A stretch of DNA of 41,256 nucleotides from Actinomycetota bacterium (GCA_018268465.1 JAFDWN010000031.1:1-41256); one strand, 5' to 3'; positions 1 through 22,729 are shown, numbered from the stretch's first letter. Translations and numbers: made by a program. The notes: generated by a model from the sequence alone, not told the origin.

Positions 1-1
1 G

Positions 2-712
2 AGCAATCTGCGCAATCCGGTGCGATTCCATCAGGCGATCACCGCGGCAGGCCGTGACTACAACACCTTCGTGGAGGTCAGTCCCCACCCCCTGCTGCTG
101 CACGCCATCTCCGACACCCTCGGCAGCGCCGAGCACTACACGGTGCCCACGCTGTGGCGCGATACCAACGACACGCTGACGTTCCACGCCAACCTGAACA
201 CCGCCCACCTGCCGCAGGCCCAGCATCCCGCCGAACCGCACCCGCGGCTGCCGCGCACGCCGTGGCAGCACACCCGCCATTGGATCGACGCGGCACCTAT
301 CCAGGCCATTCAGTTGCTGAAAGCGCCTGCTGTCGAGGATGTTCCGGTGCAGAACGGTTCGGCGGCGGTCAACGGCTTCCGCGCGACGCTGCGCGACAGC
401 GACCCCGGCGAGCGTCACGATCTGCTGGCCGACCACGTGGGGATGCTCGTCGCCGCGGTGATGGGGATGCCACCCGCACAGCGGCTGGAACCCACCGCCG
501 GTTTCTTCCAGCTCGGCATGGACTCGATGATGAGCGTGCTGCTGCAACGCGCCCTTGTGGAGACACTCAGCGAACCGTTGCCCACCACCATCGTCTTCGA
601 CTATCCGTCGGTCGAAGCGCTCACCAATTATCTGGCGACCACACTTCCCGAGCTGGCCGAGGCGACAGACCTCGCGGGCGCGGGACAGGTGTCGCTACCC
701 GGGAAAGGCTGA
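2..712 (+). CDS. Type I polyketide synthase, C-terminal part (AT end plus ACP), 5' end outside window
   Basis: This is the last 236 residues of a modular PKS; the reading frame is open through the left edge. Residues 1 to about 95 are the C-terminal end of an acyltransferase domain ([20 protein letters not shown], then the post-AT HTRHW linker). After only some 40 linker residues comes an acyl carrier protein, about 135-215, with phosphopantetheine serine S175 in LGMDSMMS. No ketoreductase, dehydratase or enoylreductase lies between AT and ACP, so the visible end looks like a KS-AT-ACP module without reduction. The ACP (MGMPP...FFQLGMDS) resembles, from memory, the C-terminal ACP of mycobacterial PpsB. 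The gene precedes the ppsA-like gene by 121 bp. Whether a KS is present upstream cannot be seen. Placement in the pps-type pathway is inferred from context. Confidence 0.85.
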   Translation, partial: SNLRNPVRFHQAITAAGRDYNTFVEVSPHPLLLHAISDTLGSAEHYTVPTLWRDTNDTLTFHANLNTAHLPQAQHPAEPHPRLPRTPWQHTRHWIDAAPIQAIQLLKAPAVEDVPVQNGSAAVNGFRATLRDSDPGERHDLLADHVGMLVAAVMGMPPAQRLEPTAGFFQLGMDSMMSVLLQRALVETLSEPLPTTIVFDYPSVEALTNYLATTLPELAEATDLAGAGQVSLPGKG

Positions 713-833
713 TCCGCACCGCAATGCCTCTCGCTACCTCTGATCGCCTGGCGGTTCCGGCGGGCGCACAGCCACGCACGACACGTCGTCACACCGGTTG
801 CGCGGACGCCGTCCGCGGGCAGGGCCAGCCGGT

Positions 834-3800
834 ATGACACCGGACGGATTGGATACGGCCGGCCTGCGCGAATGGCTGGTCGAGTTCCTTGTCACCACCG
901 TCGGATGTGCTCCCGGCGAGGTGGACTGCGATGCGTCGCTGAACGATCTGGGCGTGGGGTCCCGCGATGCGGTGGTGCTGTCCGGCGAACTCGCCGAACT
1001 GCTCGGACGGCCGGTGTCGCCGGTCGAGCTGTGGCAGCACCCCACCGTCAACGCCCTGGCGGAATTCCTCAGCGGCACCGCAAACGACGCGGTGGTGGAG
1101 TCGGTCGACTTCGCCGGGGATCACGACGGTGAGGGCCCCATCGCCGTCATCGGTGTCGGATGCCGCTTCCCCGGCGGCATCACCGGGCCGGAATCGCTGT
1201 GGGAGTTCCTCAACGCCGGAGACTGCGCGGTCAGCACCGTGCCACCGTCGCGATGGGAGCCGTTCGACGACGGGTCACCCGAAGTGGCTGCGGCGCTCGC
1301 CGAAACCACCCGGTGGGGTGGGTTTCTCGACGACGTCGCCGGCTTCGACGCGGACTTCTTCGAGATCAGCCCGCGCGAAGCGGCCACCATGGATCCCCAG
1401 CAGCGACTCCTGCTCGAAGTCGCCTGGGAAGCGCTCGAACACGCGGGCATCGCCCCCGACGCGCTGCGCCGCTCGCAGACCGGTGTGTTCGCCGGGGCGG
1501 GAGCCGCCGAGTACGGGTTCGTCGCGGCATCCCACGTCGACGGTGTCGACGCGTGGAGCAACACCGGCGGCGCGCTGAGCATCGTGGCCAACCGGCTGTC
1601 GTATTTCCTGGACCTGCGCGGCCCGTCGGTCACCGTGGACACCGCGTGCTCGTCGTCGCTCGTGGCGATTCACCTCGCCTGCCAGAGCCTGCGGGCGGGC
1701 GATTCGGACCTGGCGCTGGCCGCCGGGGTGAACCTGCTGATGTCGCCGGCGATCTTCCGCAGTTTCGACGGCGCCGGGGCACTGTCGCCCAGCGGCCGCT
1801 GCCACGCGTTCGACGCCGCCGCCGACGGGTTCGTCCGCGGTGAGGGCGCCGGTGTGGTGGTGCTCAAGCGATTGGCCGACGCGGTCCGCGACGGCGATCG
1901 GGTGCTGGCGGTGGTGCGGGGTTCGGCGGTCAACCAGGACGGCCGCTCCAACGGTTTGATGGCGCCCAACCCGGCCGCGCAGATGGCGGTGCTCGCCGCG
2001 GCCTACGCGCATGCAGGCGTGACGCCGCACGAGGTGGACTACGTCGAAACCCACGGCACCGGAACGCTGTTGGGTGACCCCATCGAAGCCCGCGCGCTGG
2101 GCACTGTGCTCGGCAGGGGCCGGCGCCCCGACAGTCCGCTGCTGCTGGGCGCGGTCAAATCCAACCTCGGGCATCTGGAAGCCGCCGCGGGCATCGCCGG
2201 CTTCATCAAGGCGACCCTTGCCGTGGCCGAAGGCGCCATCCCGGCCAATCACGGTTACCGCAACCCCAACCCGCACATCCCGTTCGACCAGCTGCGGCTG
2301 CAGGTCGTCTCGGAGAACCGGCGCTGGCCGGATCATTCGCGCCCGCGCCTGGCCGGTGTCTCGTCATTCGGCTTCGGCGGCACCAACGCCCACGTGGTGC
2401 TCGAAGAGGCGCCCACCGCCCCGGCCCTGGTACGCCTGCCCGCGGCACCCGTGACCACCCTGGTCGTTTCCGGCAAGACGGAGGCCCGGATCGCCGCCAC
2501 CGCCGCCGCCCTGGCCGACTGGATGGCCGGCGCCGGCGCCCGCGCGACCCTGCCCGACATCGCCCATACGCTCAACCACCATCGCGCCCGTTACCCGCGG
2601 TTCGCGACGGTGGCCGCCACCGACCGGGCCCAGGCGCTGACCGGCCTGCGCGCGCTGGCCGGCGGGTACACCGCCGACGGTGTCGTGCCCGCCCACGACG
2701 GGCCGTGCGGTCCGGGCACCGTATTCGTCTACTCCGGGCAGGGCTCCCAGTGGACGGGCATGGCCCGCCGACTGCTGGCCGACGAACCCGCCTTCGCCGA
2801 CGCCGTGGAACGGCTCGACCCCGACTTCCAGGACATCGCCGGGTTCTCGCTGCACCGGGTGATCGCCGACGGCGCGCCCGTGACCGGGATCAACCGCATC
2901 CAGCCCGTCCTGGTCGGCGTGCAACTCGCGCTGACCGACCTCTGGCGCAGCCACGGCATCCACCCCGACGCGGTCATCGGCCATTCCATGGGCGAGGTCA
3001 CCGCGGCGGTGGTGGCCGGCGCCCTCACGGTGGCCGACGGCCTGCGCGTCATCACGACCCGATCGGCCCTGATGGCGCGGCTGTCCGGGCAGGGCGCGAT
3101 GGCCCTGCTCGAACTGGACCCCGACGCGACCGCCGAACTCATCGCCGGGCACCCCGAGGTCACCCTGGCCGTCTTCGCCTCACCCCGGCAGACGGTCATC
3201 GCCGGACCGCCGCAGCTGGTCGACGAACTGTGCGCCGCCGTACAGGCCCGGGGCAGGCTGGCCCGCCGTGTCGACGTCGACGTCGCCTCACATCACCCCA
3301 CGATCGACCCGATCCTGCCGGACCTGCGCACGGCCCTTGACGACCTGCGTCCGCAGCAACCCACCATCCCCATCATCTCCACCGTCTACGACGCCGCCAC
3401 ACCCGCGGCCGCCTACGACGCCGCCCACTGGGTCGACAACCTGCGCAATCCCGTGCGGTTCCATCAGGCGATCACCGCCGCCGCGGCGTCACACACCACC
3501 TTCGTCGAGGTCAGCCCCCACCCGCTGCTCACCCACGCGATCGAGGACACCCTCGCGGGCACCCATCACCACACGATCGCGACCCTGGTCCGCGACACCC
3601 ACGAGGCCCATACCTTCCACACCCACCTCAACACCGCCCACGCCGTCGGCACCCCCCGGCATCCGCACACCCCGCACCCACCCGAACCCCACCCGGCGCT
3701 GCCCGCCACCCCGTGGCGGCACACCGACCACTGGCACACCATCGAAAAGGCCAGGCCCGCAACCGGTTCCGCGCCACGCCGGGCGACGCTGCTCGGTGCG

Positions 3801-6344
3801 CACACCACCGTGACCACGCAGGAGCCCATCCATCTGTGGCAGGCCAAGCTGGTGTCCGGCTCGCTGCCCTACCCGGGGCACCATCGCCTGCACGGCGTCG
3901 AGGTGGTGCCGGCGTCGGTGCTGATCAACACGCTCGCGGCCGCGGCAGCCGAACTCGGTGACACCCGGCTGTGCGCGATCCGCCTGGAAAACCCGGTTCT
4001 GCTCGACGCACCGCGCACCATCCAGGTCGTCGCCGACCGCGACACCCTCACGCTCACGTCGCGCCCAGCCGACGACGGCACCGCCGCGCACTGGGTGCGC
4101 CACCTCACGGCGCGCCGTGACACCGGCGCGGTGCCCGCGCACCCGGCGCCACTCGACACGACTCCCGTCCACCCGGTGACCGCCCGCTACGACACCGCAC
4201 AACTCGACGAACTGCTGACGGCGTCCGGCGTCGACGGCAGGCCCTTCGCCTGGACCCTCGACATCTGCGAAGCGTCTCCCACACAGATGGCGGCCACGGT
4301 GGCCGCCCCAGCGGGGGAGTCGCTCACCGCCGCCCTGCTCGATGCCGCGCTGCACCTGGCCCCCCTCACCGGCGCCACCGAGTCCCGCCTGTTCGTGCCC
4401 GCCGGCCTGGGTGACCTGGTGGTCACGGCGGAGCCCACCGGCCAGCGCGGCTCGGTGACGATCCGGCGGACCGGCGGCGACGCGGACGAGATGGTGCTCG
4501 ACGTCACGGTGTCGGACGCCGACGGCACCGCATGCGTGTCGATGCACGCACTGCGCTACCGCGCACTGGACCCGTCGACGCCCCAAACCTCAAGCACGAC
4601 AGCCGATCCCACGACATTCGTGCACGCTCTGCAGTGGGCATCCCGCGGCGACGCCGATACCGTCGCCGCCGGCCGGGGCAGCGTCGCGGTGCTCGGCGCC
4701 GCGGGTGAGCTGCCCACCGCCCTGCAGAACCTGGGCCACCCGGCGGATCCGCCCGCCACGGCCCGCCACGTCGTCTACGTCGCCGGCACGGGCCGGCCCG
4801 CGGGGGAGGCCCACGCCGACACCGCCGCACGGCTGGCGGCCGAGGTGATCGGCCTGGTGCGCGAGCTGTCGCAACGCGACAGCGCCGACCCGGCCCGGCT
4901 GTGGGTCCTCACCCGTGGGGTCCGCGAAGGCGCGGACGACACGGCGCTGCGGCACAGCCCGCTGTGGGGTCTGGCCGGGGTCATCGCCGCCGAACACCCC
5001 GACGTGTGGGGCGGCCTGATCGACCTCGACACCGCGACGGACCCCGCCGCGGCCGGCCGGACCCTCACCGAAACCTTCGACCGGCCCAGCAAAACCGTGC
5101 TGGCGCTGCGCGACGGGCAGCTGCTGGCACCCACGCTGGCCCCGCTCACCGGCGCCCCGATCCGCGAACCACTGCGCTGCCGGGCCGACGCCGCCTATCT
5201 GATCACCGGCGGTCTCGGCGCACTCGGGCTGCTGACCGCGGGCTGGCTCGCCGACCGCGGCGCACGCCGGCTGCTGCTGGCCGGCCGCACCCCGCTGCCG
5301 CCGCGACGCGACTGGGACTCCCCGCACGCCGGGGCCGCCGCAGCGGCCAAGATCGCCGCGATCCGCGCGCTGGAGCACCGCGGCGTCGCCGTCGACGTGC
5401 TGCCCATGGACATCGGCTCCGCAGGCCAGCTGACCGACATGCTCGACCGGCGAGACCGGGCCGGCGCGCCGCCGATCCGCGGCGTCATCCACGCCGCCGG
5501 CGTCACCGGGGACCAATTGCTCACCGCCGCAACCGACGACGTCATGGCGCAGGTGCTGCGCCCGAAGATCGGCGGGGCCGAAGCGCTGCACGAGGCGTTC
5601 CCCCCGGGCAGCGTCGACTTCTTCTACCTCACCGCGTCGGCCGGTGCGCTGTTCGGGGTTCCCGGGCAGGGTTCCTACGCCGCCGCCAACGCCTACCTGG
5701 ACGCCCTGGCCCGCGCCCGGCACCGCCAGGGCTGCCACACCGTCAGCCTGGACTGGGTCGCCTGGCACAACCTCGGCTTCGCGGCCGGCGCCGACCTCGT
5801 CGTCGAGGAACTCGCGCGGATGGGTTCGCGGCCGTTACAGCCCGGCGAGGCGTTCCTCGCCTGGGACCACGCCCAGCGCCACGACATCGCCCAGGCCGTG
5901 GTCATGCCCACCCAGCAGCACGACGACGCCGACAGCGCGACGCCGGACACCCCGGGCGAGACCACCGACTGGTCCGCGCTGGGCCCCGAGGCGTTGCGCG
6001 CCGAACTCGAGGCCGGACTGCGCGCCATCGTCGCCGCCGAACTGCGACTGCCCGAAAGCGAACTGCCCTCTGACCGGCCCTTCGCCGAACTGGGCCTGAA
6101 CTCGATCATGGCCCTGTCCATCCGGCGCGGAGCCGAGAAACTCGTCGGCATCGAGTTGTCGGCCACGATGCTGTGGAACCACCCCACCGTGGCCCTGCTG
6201 GCCGCCCACCTGGCCACGGTGCTCTCGCCCCCCGACACGGCGGAGACGGACGGCGACTACGCGCTTCCGGAGCCGGCGACCAGCGTGCTGGACTCGCTGT
6301 TCGACAGCGTCGAGTCCGCCTCCGGCACGGAAAGCAGGATCTGA
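834..6344 (+). CDS. ppsA: PpsA-type polyketide synthase, ACP-KS-AT-DH-KR-ACP
   Basis: A protein of 1836 residues. Domains in order: N-terminal ACP about 10-85 (S43 in LGVGS), KS about 100-525 (Cys272 in DTACSSS, with the HGTGT and NLGHLE histidine motifs), AT about 625-930 (S718 in GHSMGE, VASH at 817-820), DH-like about 985-1250 (H1017 in [11 protein letters not shown]1170 and H1174 in DAALH), KR from about 1455 (GGLGALG, catalytic Ser-Tyr-Asn in TASAG...YAAAN) and a C-terminal ACP (S1757 in LGLNS). The N-terminal ACP before the first KS marks PpsA, which in M. tuberculosis receives the fatty-acyl starter from the AMP ligase FadD26; the usual PpsA length, about 1876, fits. ATG 834 gives the PpsA-like N terminus; a TTG at 798 would only add an Arg/Gly/Pro-rich tail. 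The gene is coupled to the next PKS by a 1-base overlap (TGATG). The DH region keeps both active-site motifs, so the extension product may be an alkene or an alcohol. Confidence 0.88.
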   Translation: MTPDGLDTAGLREWLVEFLVTTVGCAPGEVDCDASLNDLGVGSRDAVVLSGELAELLGRPVSPVELWQHPTVNALAEFLSGTANDAVVESVDFAGDHDGEGPIAVIGVGCRFPGGITGPESLWEFLNAGDCAVSTVPPSRWEPFDDGSPEVAAALAETTRWGGFLDDVAGFDADFFEISPREAATMDPQQRLLLEVAWEALEHAGIAPDALRRSQTGVFAGAGAAEYGFVAASHVDGVDAWSNTGGALSIVANRLSYFLDLRGPSVTVDTACSSSLVAIHLACQSLRAGDSDLALAAGVNLLMSPAIFRSFDGAGALSPSGRCHAFDAAADGFVRGEGAGVVVLKRLADAVRDGDRVLAVVRGSAVNQDGRSNGLMAPNPAAQMAVLAAAYAHAGVTPHEVDYVETHGTGTLLGDPIEARALGTVLGRGRRPDSPLLLGAVKSNLGHLEAAAGIAGFIKATLAVAEGAIPANHGYRNPNPHIPFDQLRLQVVSENRRWPDHSRPRLAGVSSFGFGGTNAHVVLEEAPTAPALVRLPAAPVTTLVVSGKTEARIAATAAALADWMAGAGARATLPDIAHTLNHHRARYPRFATVAATDRAQALTGLRALAGGYTADGVVPAHDGPCGPGTVFVYSGQGSQWTGMARRLLADEPAFADAVERLDPDFQDIAGFSLHRVIADGAPVTGINRIQPVLVGVQLALTDLWRSHGIHPDAVIGHSMGEVTAAVVAGALTVADGLRVITTRSALMARLSGQGAMALLELDPDATAELIAGHPEVTLAVFASPRQTVIAGPPQLVDELCAAVQARGRLARRVDVDVASHHPTIDPILPDLRTALDDLRPQQPTIPIISTVYDAATPAAAYDAAHWVDNLRNPVRFHQAITAAAASHTTFVEVSPHPLLTHAIEDTLAGTHHHTIATLVRDTHEAHTFHTHLNTAHAVGTPRHPHTPHPPEPHPALPATPWRHTDHWHTIEKARPATGSAPRRATLLGAHTTVTTQEPIHLWQAKLVSGSLPYPGHHRLHGVEVVPASVLINTLAAAAAELGDTRLCAIRLENPVLLDAPRTIQVVADRDTLTLTSRPADDGTAAHWVRHLTARRDTGAVPAHPAPLDTTPVHPVTARYDTAQLDELLTASGVDGRPFAWTLDICEASPTQMAATVAAPAGESLTAALLDAALHLAPLTGATESRLFVPAGLGDLVVTAEPTGQRGSVTIRRTGGDADEMVLDVTVSDADGTACVSMHALRYRALDPSTPQTSSTTADPTTFVHALQWASRGDADTVAAGRGSVAVLGAAGELPTALQNLGHPADPPATARHVVYVAGTGRPAGEAHADTAARLAAEVIGLVRELSQRDSADPARLWVLTRGVREGADDTALRHSPLWGLAGVIAAEHPDVWGGLIDLDTATDPAAAGRTLTETFDRPSKTVLALRDGQLLAPTLAPLTGAPIREPLRCRADAAYLITGGLGALGLLTAGWLADRGARRLLLAGRTPLPPRRDWDSPHAGAAAAAKIAAIRALEHRGVAVDVLPMDIGSAGQLTDMLDRRDRAGAPPIRGVIHAAGVTGDQLLTAATDDVMAQVLRPKIGGAEALHEAFPPGSVDFFYLTASAGALFGVPGQGSYAAANAYLDALARARHRQGCHTVSLDWVAWHNLGFAAGADLVVEELARMGSRPLQPGEAFLAWDHAQRHDIAQAVVMPTQQHDDADSATPDTPGETTDWSALGPEALRAELEAGLRAIVAAELRLPESELPSDRPFAELGLNSIMALSIRRGAEKLVGIELSATMLWNHPTVALLAAHLATVLSPPDTAETDGDYALPEPATSVLDSLFDSVESASGTESRI

Positions 6345-9300
6345 TGAAAAGCACGTTCAGCCGGGTATCGGCGATGACCGGCCAGCAGCGCGCCGCACTG
6401 ACCGACGAATTCGCCAAGGCCTCCCGGATCGCCTCCGCCGAACCCGTCGCCGTCGTCGGGATCGGCTGCCGCTTCCCCGGCGACGTCACCGGACCCGACA
6501 GCTACTGGCAGCTGCTGCTGGACGGCACCGACGCCATCACCACGGTGCCCGCCGACCGGTGGAACGCCGACGAGTACTACGACGCCGATCCGTCGGCCCC
6601 CGGCCGGATCACCACCCGATTCGGCGGCTTCATGTCCGACGTGGCCGGATTCGACGCCGACTACTTCGGTATCGCCCCGCGCGAAGCCGCCGCAATGGAT
6701 CCGCAGCAGCGGATCCTGCTCGAAGTCGCCTGGGAGGCACTGGAACACGCGGGCATCGCCCCGGATTCGCTCGACGGCACGCGCACCGGCGTCATGATGG
6801 GTGTCTACTACAACGACTACCAGACCGAATCCAGCGCGGGGCCCGAGAGCGTCAACGCCTACACCGGCACCGGCAACGCGCACAGCATCACCGTCGGGCG
6901 GATCTCCTACCTGCTGGGTCTGCGCGGCCCGTCGGTGGCGGTGGACACCGCCTGCTCGTCGTCGCTGGTGGCGATCCACCTGGCCTGCCAGAGCCTGCGG
7001 ATGCGGGAGAGCGACCTCGCGCTGGCCGGGGGCGTCAATGTCATCCTGCGCCCCGAAACGTCCATCGCCATCTCGTCGTGGGGTCTGCTCTCCCCGGACG
7101 GCCGGTGCAAGACCTTCGACGCCCGCGCCGACGGATTCGTGCGCGGCGAAGGCTGCGGGGTGGTGGTGCTCAAACGGCTCACCGACGCCGTGCGCGACGG
7201 GGACCGGGTGCTCGCGGTCGTCCGCGCGTCCGCAGTCAACCAGGACGGCCGCTCCAACGGCATCACCGCGCCCAACGCGCTGGCGCAGCGTGACGTGATC
7301 ACCGACGCGCTGCGCTCCGGCGACATCACCGCCGCATCGGTCGGCTACGTCGAAACCCACGGCACCGGAACGATTCTCGGTGATCCCATCGAATTCGATG
7401 CGCTCGCCGACACCTATGGCAAGGGCACGGGGGCGTGCGCGCTCGGGGCGGTGAAAACCAACTTCGGCCACCTCGAGGGCGCCGCCGGCGTCGCGGGCTT
7501 CATCAAGGCCACGCTGGCCGTCCAGCACGGCCTGATCCCCCAGAATCTGCACTTCACCCAGATGAACCCGGCGATCGACGCGTCGTCCAGCAGATTCTTC
7601 ATCCCGACCCAAACCGAGCAGTGGCCGGCCGGCGACGGCCCCCGCCGCGCCGGCGTGTCGTCGTTCGGGCTGGGCGGCACCAACGCGCACCTGGTGGTCG
7701 AGCAGGGACCCGACGACACGGCGGCCGCACCGGCCGAAACCGGGCCGCAGCCCGCGGTCACCACGCTCGTGGTCACCGGCAAATCCACGGAGCGGATCTC
7801 GGCCACGGCCGCCGGCCTGGCCGACTGGATGTCCGGGCCCGGCGCCGACGTGGCACTGCCCGCCATCGCCCGCACCCTGCACCACCACCGGTCCCGGCAG
7901 CCCAAATTCGCCACCGTGTGCGCGCGCGACCACGCCGGGGCCGTCGCCGGGCTGCAATCACTGGCCGAGGATCACCCCGCGGCGGGGGTCACCGGCCCCC
8001 ACGACGGCGCATGCCGGCCCGGCACCGTCTTCGTCTACTCCGGGCAGGGCTCACAGTGGGCCGGCATGGGCCGGCGGCTGCTCGCCGACGAACCCGTCTT
8101 CGCCGCCGCCGTCGCCGACCTGGATCCCACCTTCACCGCCGAGGTCGGGTTCTCCCTGCAGCGGCTGCTGGCGGACGGCGAATCCGTCACCGGGGACGCC
8201 CGCGTCCAGCCGGCCGTCATGGGGCTGCAACTGGCGCTGACCGAGCTGTGGCGCCACTACGGCGTCACCCCCGACGCCGTCATCGGCCACTCCATGGGTG
8301 AGGTCACCGCCGCCGTGGTCGCCGGCGCGCTCACCGCCGCAGAAGGCCTGCGGCTGATCTCCATCCGCTCGAAGCTGATGTCACGGCTGGCGGGGCAGGG
8401 CGCGGTGGCGCTGCTCGAACTCGACCCCGACGCCACCGAGGCTCTCATCGGCGGCCACCCCGACGTCACGCTGACCGTGTACTCCTCACCGCGACAGTCC
8501 GTCATCGCCGGCCCGCCCGAGCAGGTCGACGAGTTGATCGCCGCCGTGCAGCGGCAGGACCGGCTGGCCCGCAGGGTCAACATGGAGGTGGCGTCCCACC
8601 ATCCGACGATGGACCCACTGCTGCCCGAACTGCGTGCGGCGCTCGCGGATCTACGGCCGGCGCCGCCGCGAATCCCGATCATCCCCACCGCGCTGGACCC
8701 CGCATCGCATCCCGCACCGGTGTTCGACGCCGACTACTGGGTGGCCAACCTGCGCAATCCGGTCCGGTTCAGTCAGGCCGTCGCCGCCGCCGGCGCCAGC
8801 CACGGCATGTTCGTCGAGGTCAGCCCCCATCCGGTGCTCACCCAGGCGGTGTCGGACACCCTCGCCGACATACACCACCACAGCATCGGCACGCTGCGCC
8901 GCGACGGCGACGACACACTGGCGTTCCACACCAACCTCAACGCCACCCACACCTCGACCCCGCCGGTCAGCCCGCGCACCGACGGGCCGCTCGCATCTCT
9001 CCCGGCGACCCCCTGGAAGCACAGTCACCACTGGGTCGACAAACCCGCCGCGCCGCGCGCCGACGGAGCCCACCCGCTGCTCGGGGCGGGTGTCACCGAT
9101 CCCGGCACCGGAACCCGGATCTGGGAGAACACGCTGAGCCCGGATCTGCTGTGGCTGCAGGACCACCGGATCAACGACGAAGTCGTGCTGCCCGGCGCGG
9201 CCTATGCGGAAATGGCTCTGGCCGCGGCCGCCGACGCATTCGGCGACGCCGACGTGACGGCCTGGACGGTGCGCGACCTCACCCTGGAACGGCTGATGCA

Positions 9301-12300
9301 CGTGGCCGACGGCACGGTCGTCGTCACCACGCTGCGCGGCGACGAGTCGAGCGCCCGCATCGAGATCGGCACCCGCGGCGGCGCCACCGGATGGACCACG
9401 CACGCCACCGCCACCGTCGAACGTGCGGGCGCGGTCGGGCGCCCCTGGCCACCGGCGGCGGGCACGGCCCCTGGCGGCGAGCTGGATCCCGCCGAGTTGT
9501 ACCGCCGCCTGCGCAGCGCCGGCCAGCAGCACGGCCCGGCGTTCCAGGGCATCACCGCCGTCACGGTCACCGACGGGGGAGTGGCCCGCGCGGCCGTCGC
9601 ACTGCCGGCCCCGGCCAAACTCGGCGGGCGCAGCCTGATGATGCACCCCGTCATGGTCGACATCGCCCTGCAGACGCTGGCCGCGACCACCATGGCCACC
9701 GGGCTGGCCGCCCAGAGCGACGACGCAGCCGACGACCAGACCAGCGTCCTGCCCGTGCGGCTCAGCGGCGTCCAGGTGTTCGGCGACATCACCGCGGGCA
9801 CCACCGCGCACGCCACCCTCAAACCCGCCGACAGCCCCGACCGTTTCGTCGGCCAGGTGCAGCTGACCGGCGCCGACGGCACCGTGCTGCTGGCCGTCGA
9901 CGAGATCGAAATGGTGGTGCTGCACACCGCCGCGGGCCCCGACGACCTGGTCAGCCGGATGTTCGTGCTGGACTGGCAGCCCGAGAGCCTGCCTGAACCG
10001 CGGGGATCGGTGGCCAACGTGCTGCTGATCGCCGACCCGGAATCGGGCGACGCGCTGCCCGCCGCCATCGCCTCGGCGCTGGCCGAGCGGGACGGCACCG
10101 CAACGACCGTGTCGGCGGCCGACCCGGCGCAGTGGCGTGCCGCCCTCACCCGCACGTGGGATGCCGTCGCCGTGGTGCTGCCGCCCCGGGCCGCCGACGA
10201 GCAGCTGTCCGGGGATGCGCAACTGCACCTCGCGCAGGACCGCACACTTTTGATCGCCAACGTGGTGTCGACGCTGTCGCGGGCCGGTTCACGCAACAGC
10301 CCGCGGCTGTGGATCCTCACGCGAGGAGCCCAGCAGGTCGAATCCGGTGAGCCGGTGACGCTGGCGCAGTCCCCGCTGCGCGGGATCGCGCGGGTGCTCA
10401 CGTTCGAACACCCCGAACTGCGGGCCACGATCCTCGACATCGACGCCGACGGCACCGCCTCCGACGCCGCCGCGGCCGCCGAGGTGCTCGCCGACGCCGA
10501 CCACGACGAAGTGGCGCTGCGCGCGGGCGAACGTCTCGTGCACCGGCTGGTGCGGATCCCCACCACCGTCACCCACCAGCTCGAAACCGAAACCCGAACC
10601 ACCACAGTGGATGTCGAGAGCGACACCGGGGTCCGGCTGGAGATCGACACCGCGGGCAGGCTCGACGGGGTCGGTGTGCACGCCGTGAAGCGGGCACCGC
10701 TGGCGGCCGGCGAGGTCGAGGTGCGCGTCACCCTGGCCGGGCTGAACTTCAGCGACGTCCTCAAGGCCATGGGCGTCTACCCGGGCCTCGACGGCCGGGC
10801 ACCCGTCCTCGGCGCGGAATGCGTCGGGGTGGTCGGCGCCGTGGGCACCGGGGTGACTTCGGTGCGCGTCGGACAGCGGGTGGCGGCGTTCGGCGCCGGC
10901 ACCTTCGCATCGCGCGTGGTGACCACCGAAGCCCTCGTCGCGCCCATCCCCGACGGACTGTCCGACGCCGACGCGGCCACCTTCGGGCTGGCGTATGTGA
11001 CGGCGTGGTACTCGCTGCGCGAAATCGGCCGGCTGGCGCCCGGCGAGCGGGTGCTCATCCATTCCGCCACCGGCGGCGTCGGCCTGGCGGCCGTCGCGAT
11101 CGCCAAGCTGCTCGGCGCCCGGGTGTACACCACGGCGGGCACACCGGCCAAGCGCCAACTGCTCGCCACCATGGACGTCGACTACGTCGGGGACTCCCGC
11201 GGCACCGCGTTCGCCGACGAGATCCTGGCCGTCACCGACGGCGAAGGTGTCGACGTCGTACTGAATTCGCTTCCCGGAGAAGCGATCCGCCGCGGTGTAC
11301 AGATCCTCGCCCCGGGCGGGCGGTTCATCGAACTGGGTAAGAAAGACGTGCACGCCGACGCCCACCTCGGGTTGGCGGCCCTGGCCAAGAGCGCGTCGTT
11401 CGCGGTGGTCGACCTCGACCTGAACCTGCGGCGTCAACCCGCGCTCTACGGCCGCCTGCTCGCCGAACTGCTCTCGCACGCCGAACGCGGGGACCTGCCG
11501 GCACTTCCGGTCACCGAATTCGCCTACGCCGACGCGCTCGACGGGTTCCGGCTGATGGCGTCGGGCAACCACATCGGCAAGATCCTGATCGCGCTCCCCG
11601 CCACCGGCACCATCCCGGCGCTCGCGGCAGGACCGGCGCAGCCCCTCGTCCGCCCCGACGGCGGCTACATCGTCACCGGCGGTCTGGGCGGCGTCGGATT
11701 CGTCACCGCTCGCTGGCTGGCGGCCCAGGGTGCGGGCCTGATCGTCCTCAACGGCCGCTCGGGCCCCGGCGCCGAGACCAGCGCCGCCATCGCCGAACTG
11801 ACCGCGTCGGGCACCCGTGTCGAGGTCGTCACCGGAGACCTGGCCGACGCGGGCACCGCCGCACGGCTGGTGGCCGCCGTCGAGGACGCCGGATTCCCGC
11901 TGTGCGGCGTCCTGCACAGCGCGACCGTCATCGACGACCAGATCGTGCTCAACGTGTCCGACGCCACCGCGGCCCGGGTGTTCCGGCCCAAGGTGACCGG
12001 CGGCTGGCGGCTGCACGAAGCCACCGCCGACCGCGACCTGGACTGGTGGGTGGCGTTCTCGTCGGCCGCATCGCTGCTCGGCTCGCCCGGACAGGGCGCC
12101 TACGCCGCCGCCAACTCGTGGGTGGACGGTCTGGTGGCGCACCGCCGGTCGCTGGGGCTGCCCGCGGTGGGAATCAACTGGGGCCCGTGGGCCGAGGTGG
12201 GCCGCGCGCAGTCGTTCGCCAATCTGGGGTTCTCGATGATCACCCCCGACCGCGGCATGGCGGCGATGGAACTGCTGCTCACCGCCGACCGGTCCTGCAC

Positions 12301-12825
12301 CGGCGTCTTCGGCCTCGACGCCAGGCAGTGGTTCCAGTCGTTCCCGTCCGCCGCCCAGTCGTCGCTGTTCAGCGAACTGGCCGAATCGGCGACCACCGAA
12401 CGGCGCGGCGGCCGGATCCGCACCGAACTGGAGGCCATGCCCAACGCCGAGCGGCCCGCCCGCCTGGCGTCGGTGATCGCCGACGAGATCCGCGCGGTCC
12501 TGCGTTCCAAGGACGCGATCGACCACGACGAGGCCATGGCCTCCCTGGGCCTGGACTCGCTGATGGCCCTGGAACTGCGCAACAGGCTGGAATCCAGCCT
12601 GGACATCACGCTGCCCGCCGCACTGGTCTGGGCCTATCCGACGATCTCGGATCTGGCCCAGGCGCTGTGCGAACGACTCGGCTTCGAGGCGCCGCCACAG
12701 ACGGCGTCCGACGACCCCGACGACGGCGACGATCTCGCCGACGAGGAGATGAGACTGTTGTCAGATCTGGTCCTGGCCACCGAGGCTCAGGTGGACGCCG
12801 ACGTGGCGACAGGGGCGTCGGACTC

Positions 12826-12829
<4 letters not shown>
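6344..12829 (+). CDS. ppsC: Fully reducing polyketide synthase, KS-AT-DH-ER-KR-ACP (PpsB-like front, PpsC-like rear)
   Basis: A protein of 2161 residues. KS about 30-455 (Cys204 in DTACSSS), AT about 555-860 (S650 in GHSMGE, VASH at 749-752), DH from about 905 (H941; D1106 and Q1110 in DIALQ), ER about 1435-1750 (nucleotide-binding [11 protein letters not shown] near 1571), KR about 1770-1990 ([13 protein letters not shown]...YAAAN) and ACP (S2072 in LGLDS). It performs a full cycle of condensation, ketoreduction, dehydration and enoyl reduction. In the DH motif the usual Gly is Asp945; I recall the same change in M. tuberculosis PpsC, so it need not mean loss of activity. The N-terminal docking segment ([15 protein letters not shown]) and the KS resemble PpsB as I remember it, while everything after the AT resembles PpsC. 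No separate ppsB follows ppsA, so this looks like a merged module. The 3' end overlaps ppsD by ATGA. Confidence 0.88.
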
Positions 12830-22661
<9,832 letters not shown>

Positions 22662-22699
22662 CCCCTGTCGTGCACTCAGCCGAAAACCCGAGGAACCTC

Positions 22700-22729
22700 A
22701 TGACCGACGAACGCGTGGAGCAGCAATGA
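22700..22729 (+). CDS. Possible mini-cistron (9 aa) coupled to drrA
   Basis: In the 64-bp gap between ppsE and drrA an ATG stands 5-6 bases after a GAGGAA ribosome-binding sequence and opens a nine-codon ORF (MTDERVEQQ). Its TGA overlaps the drrA ATG as ATGA. The drrA start also has its own GGAG six bases upstream, so the mini-ORF is not needed to explain drrA translation. It may be a leader peptide for coupling, or chance. Confidence 0.3.
   Translation: MTDERVEQQ

Noticed and set aside
798-833. TTG start giving a 12-residue longer PpsA
   Set aside because: The added residues are Arg/Gly/Pro-rich and absent from PpsA as I know it; ATG 834 gives the normal N terminus.
10289-12526. 745-codon open frame on the - strand inside the PpsB/C gene
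   Set aside because: Antisense shadow of a high-GC gene; the product is low-complexity Gly/Arg/Val-rich with no domain, while the + frame has clear ER and KR motifs.
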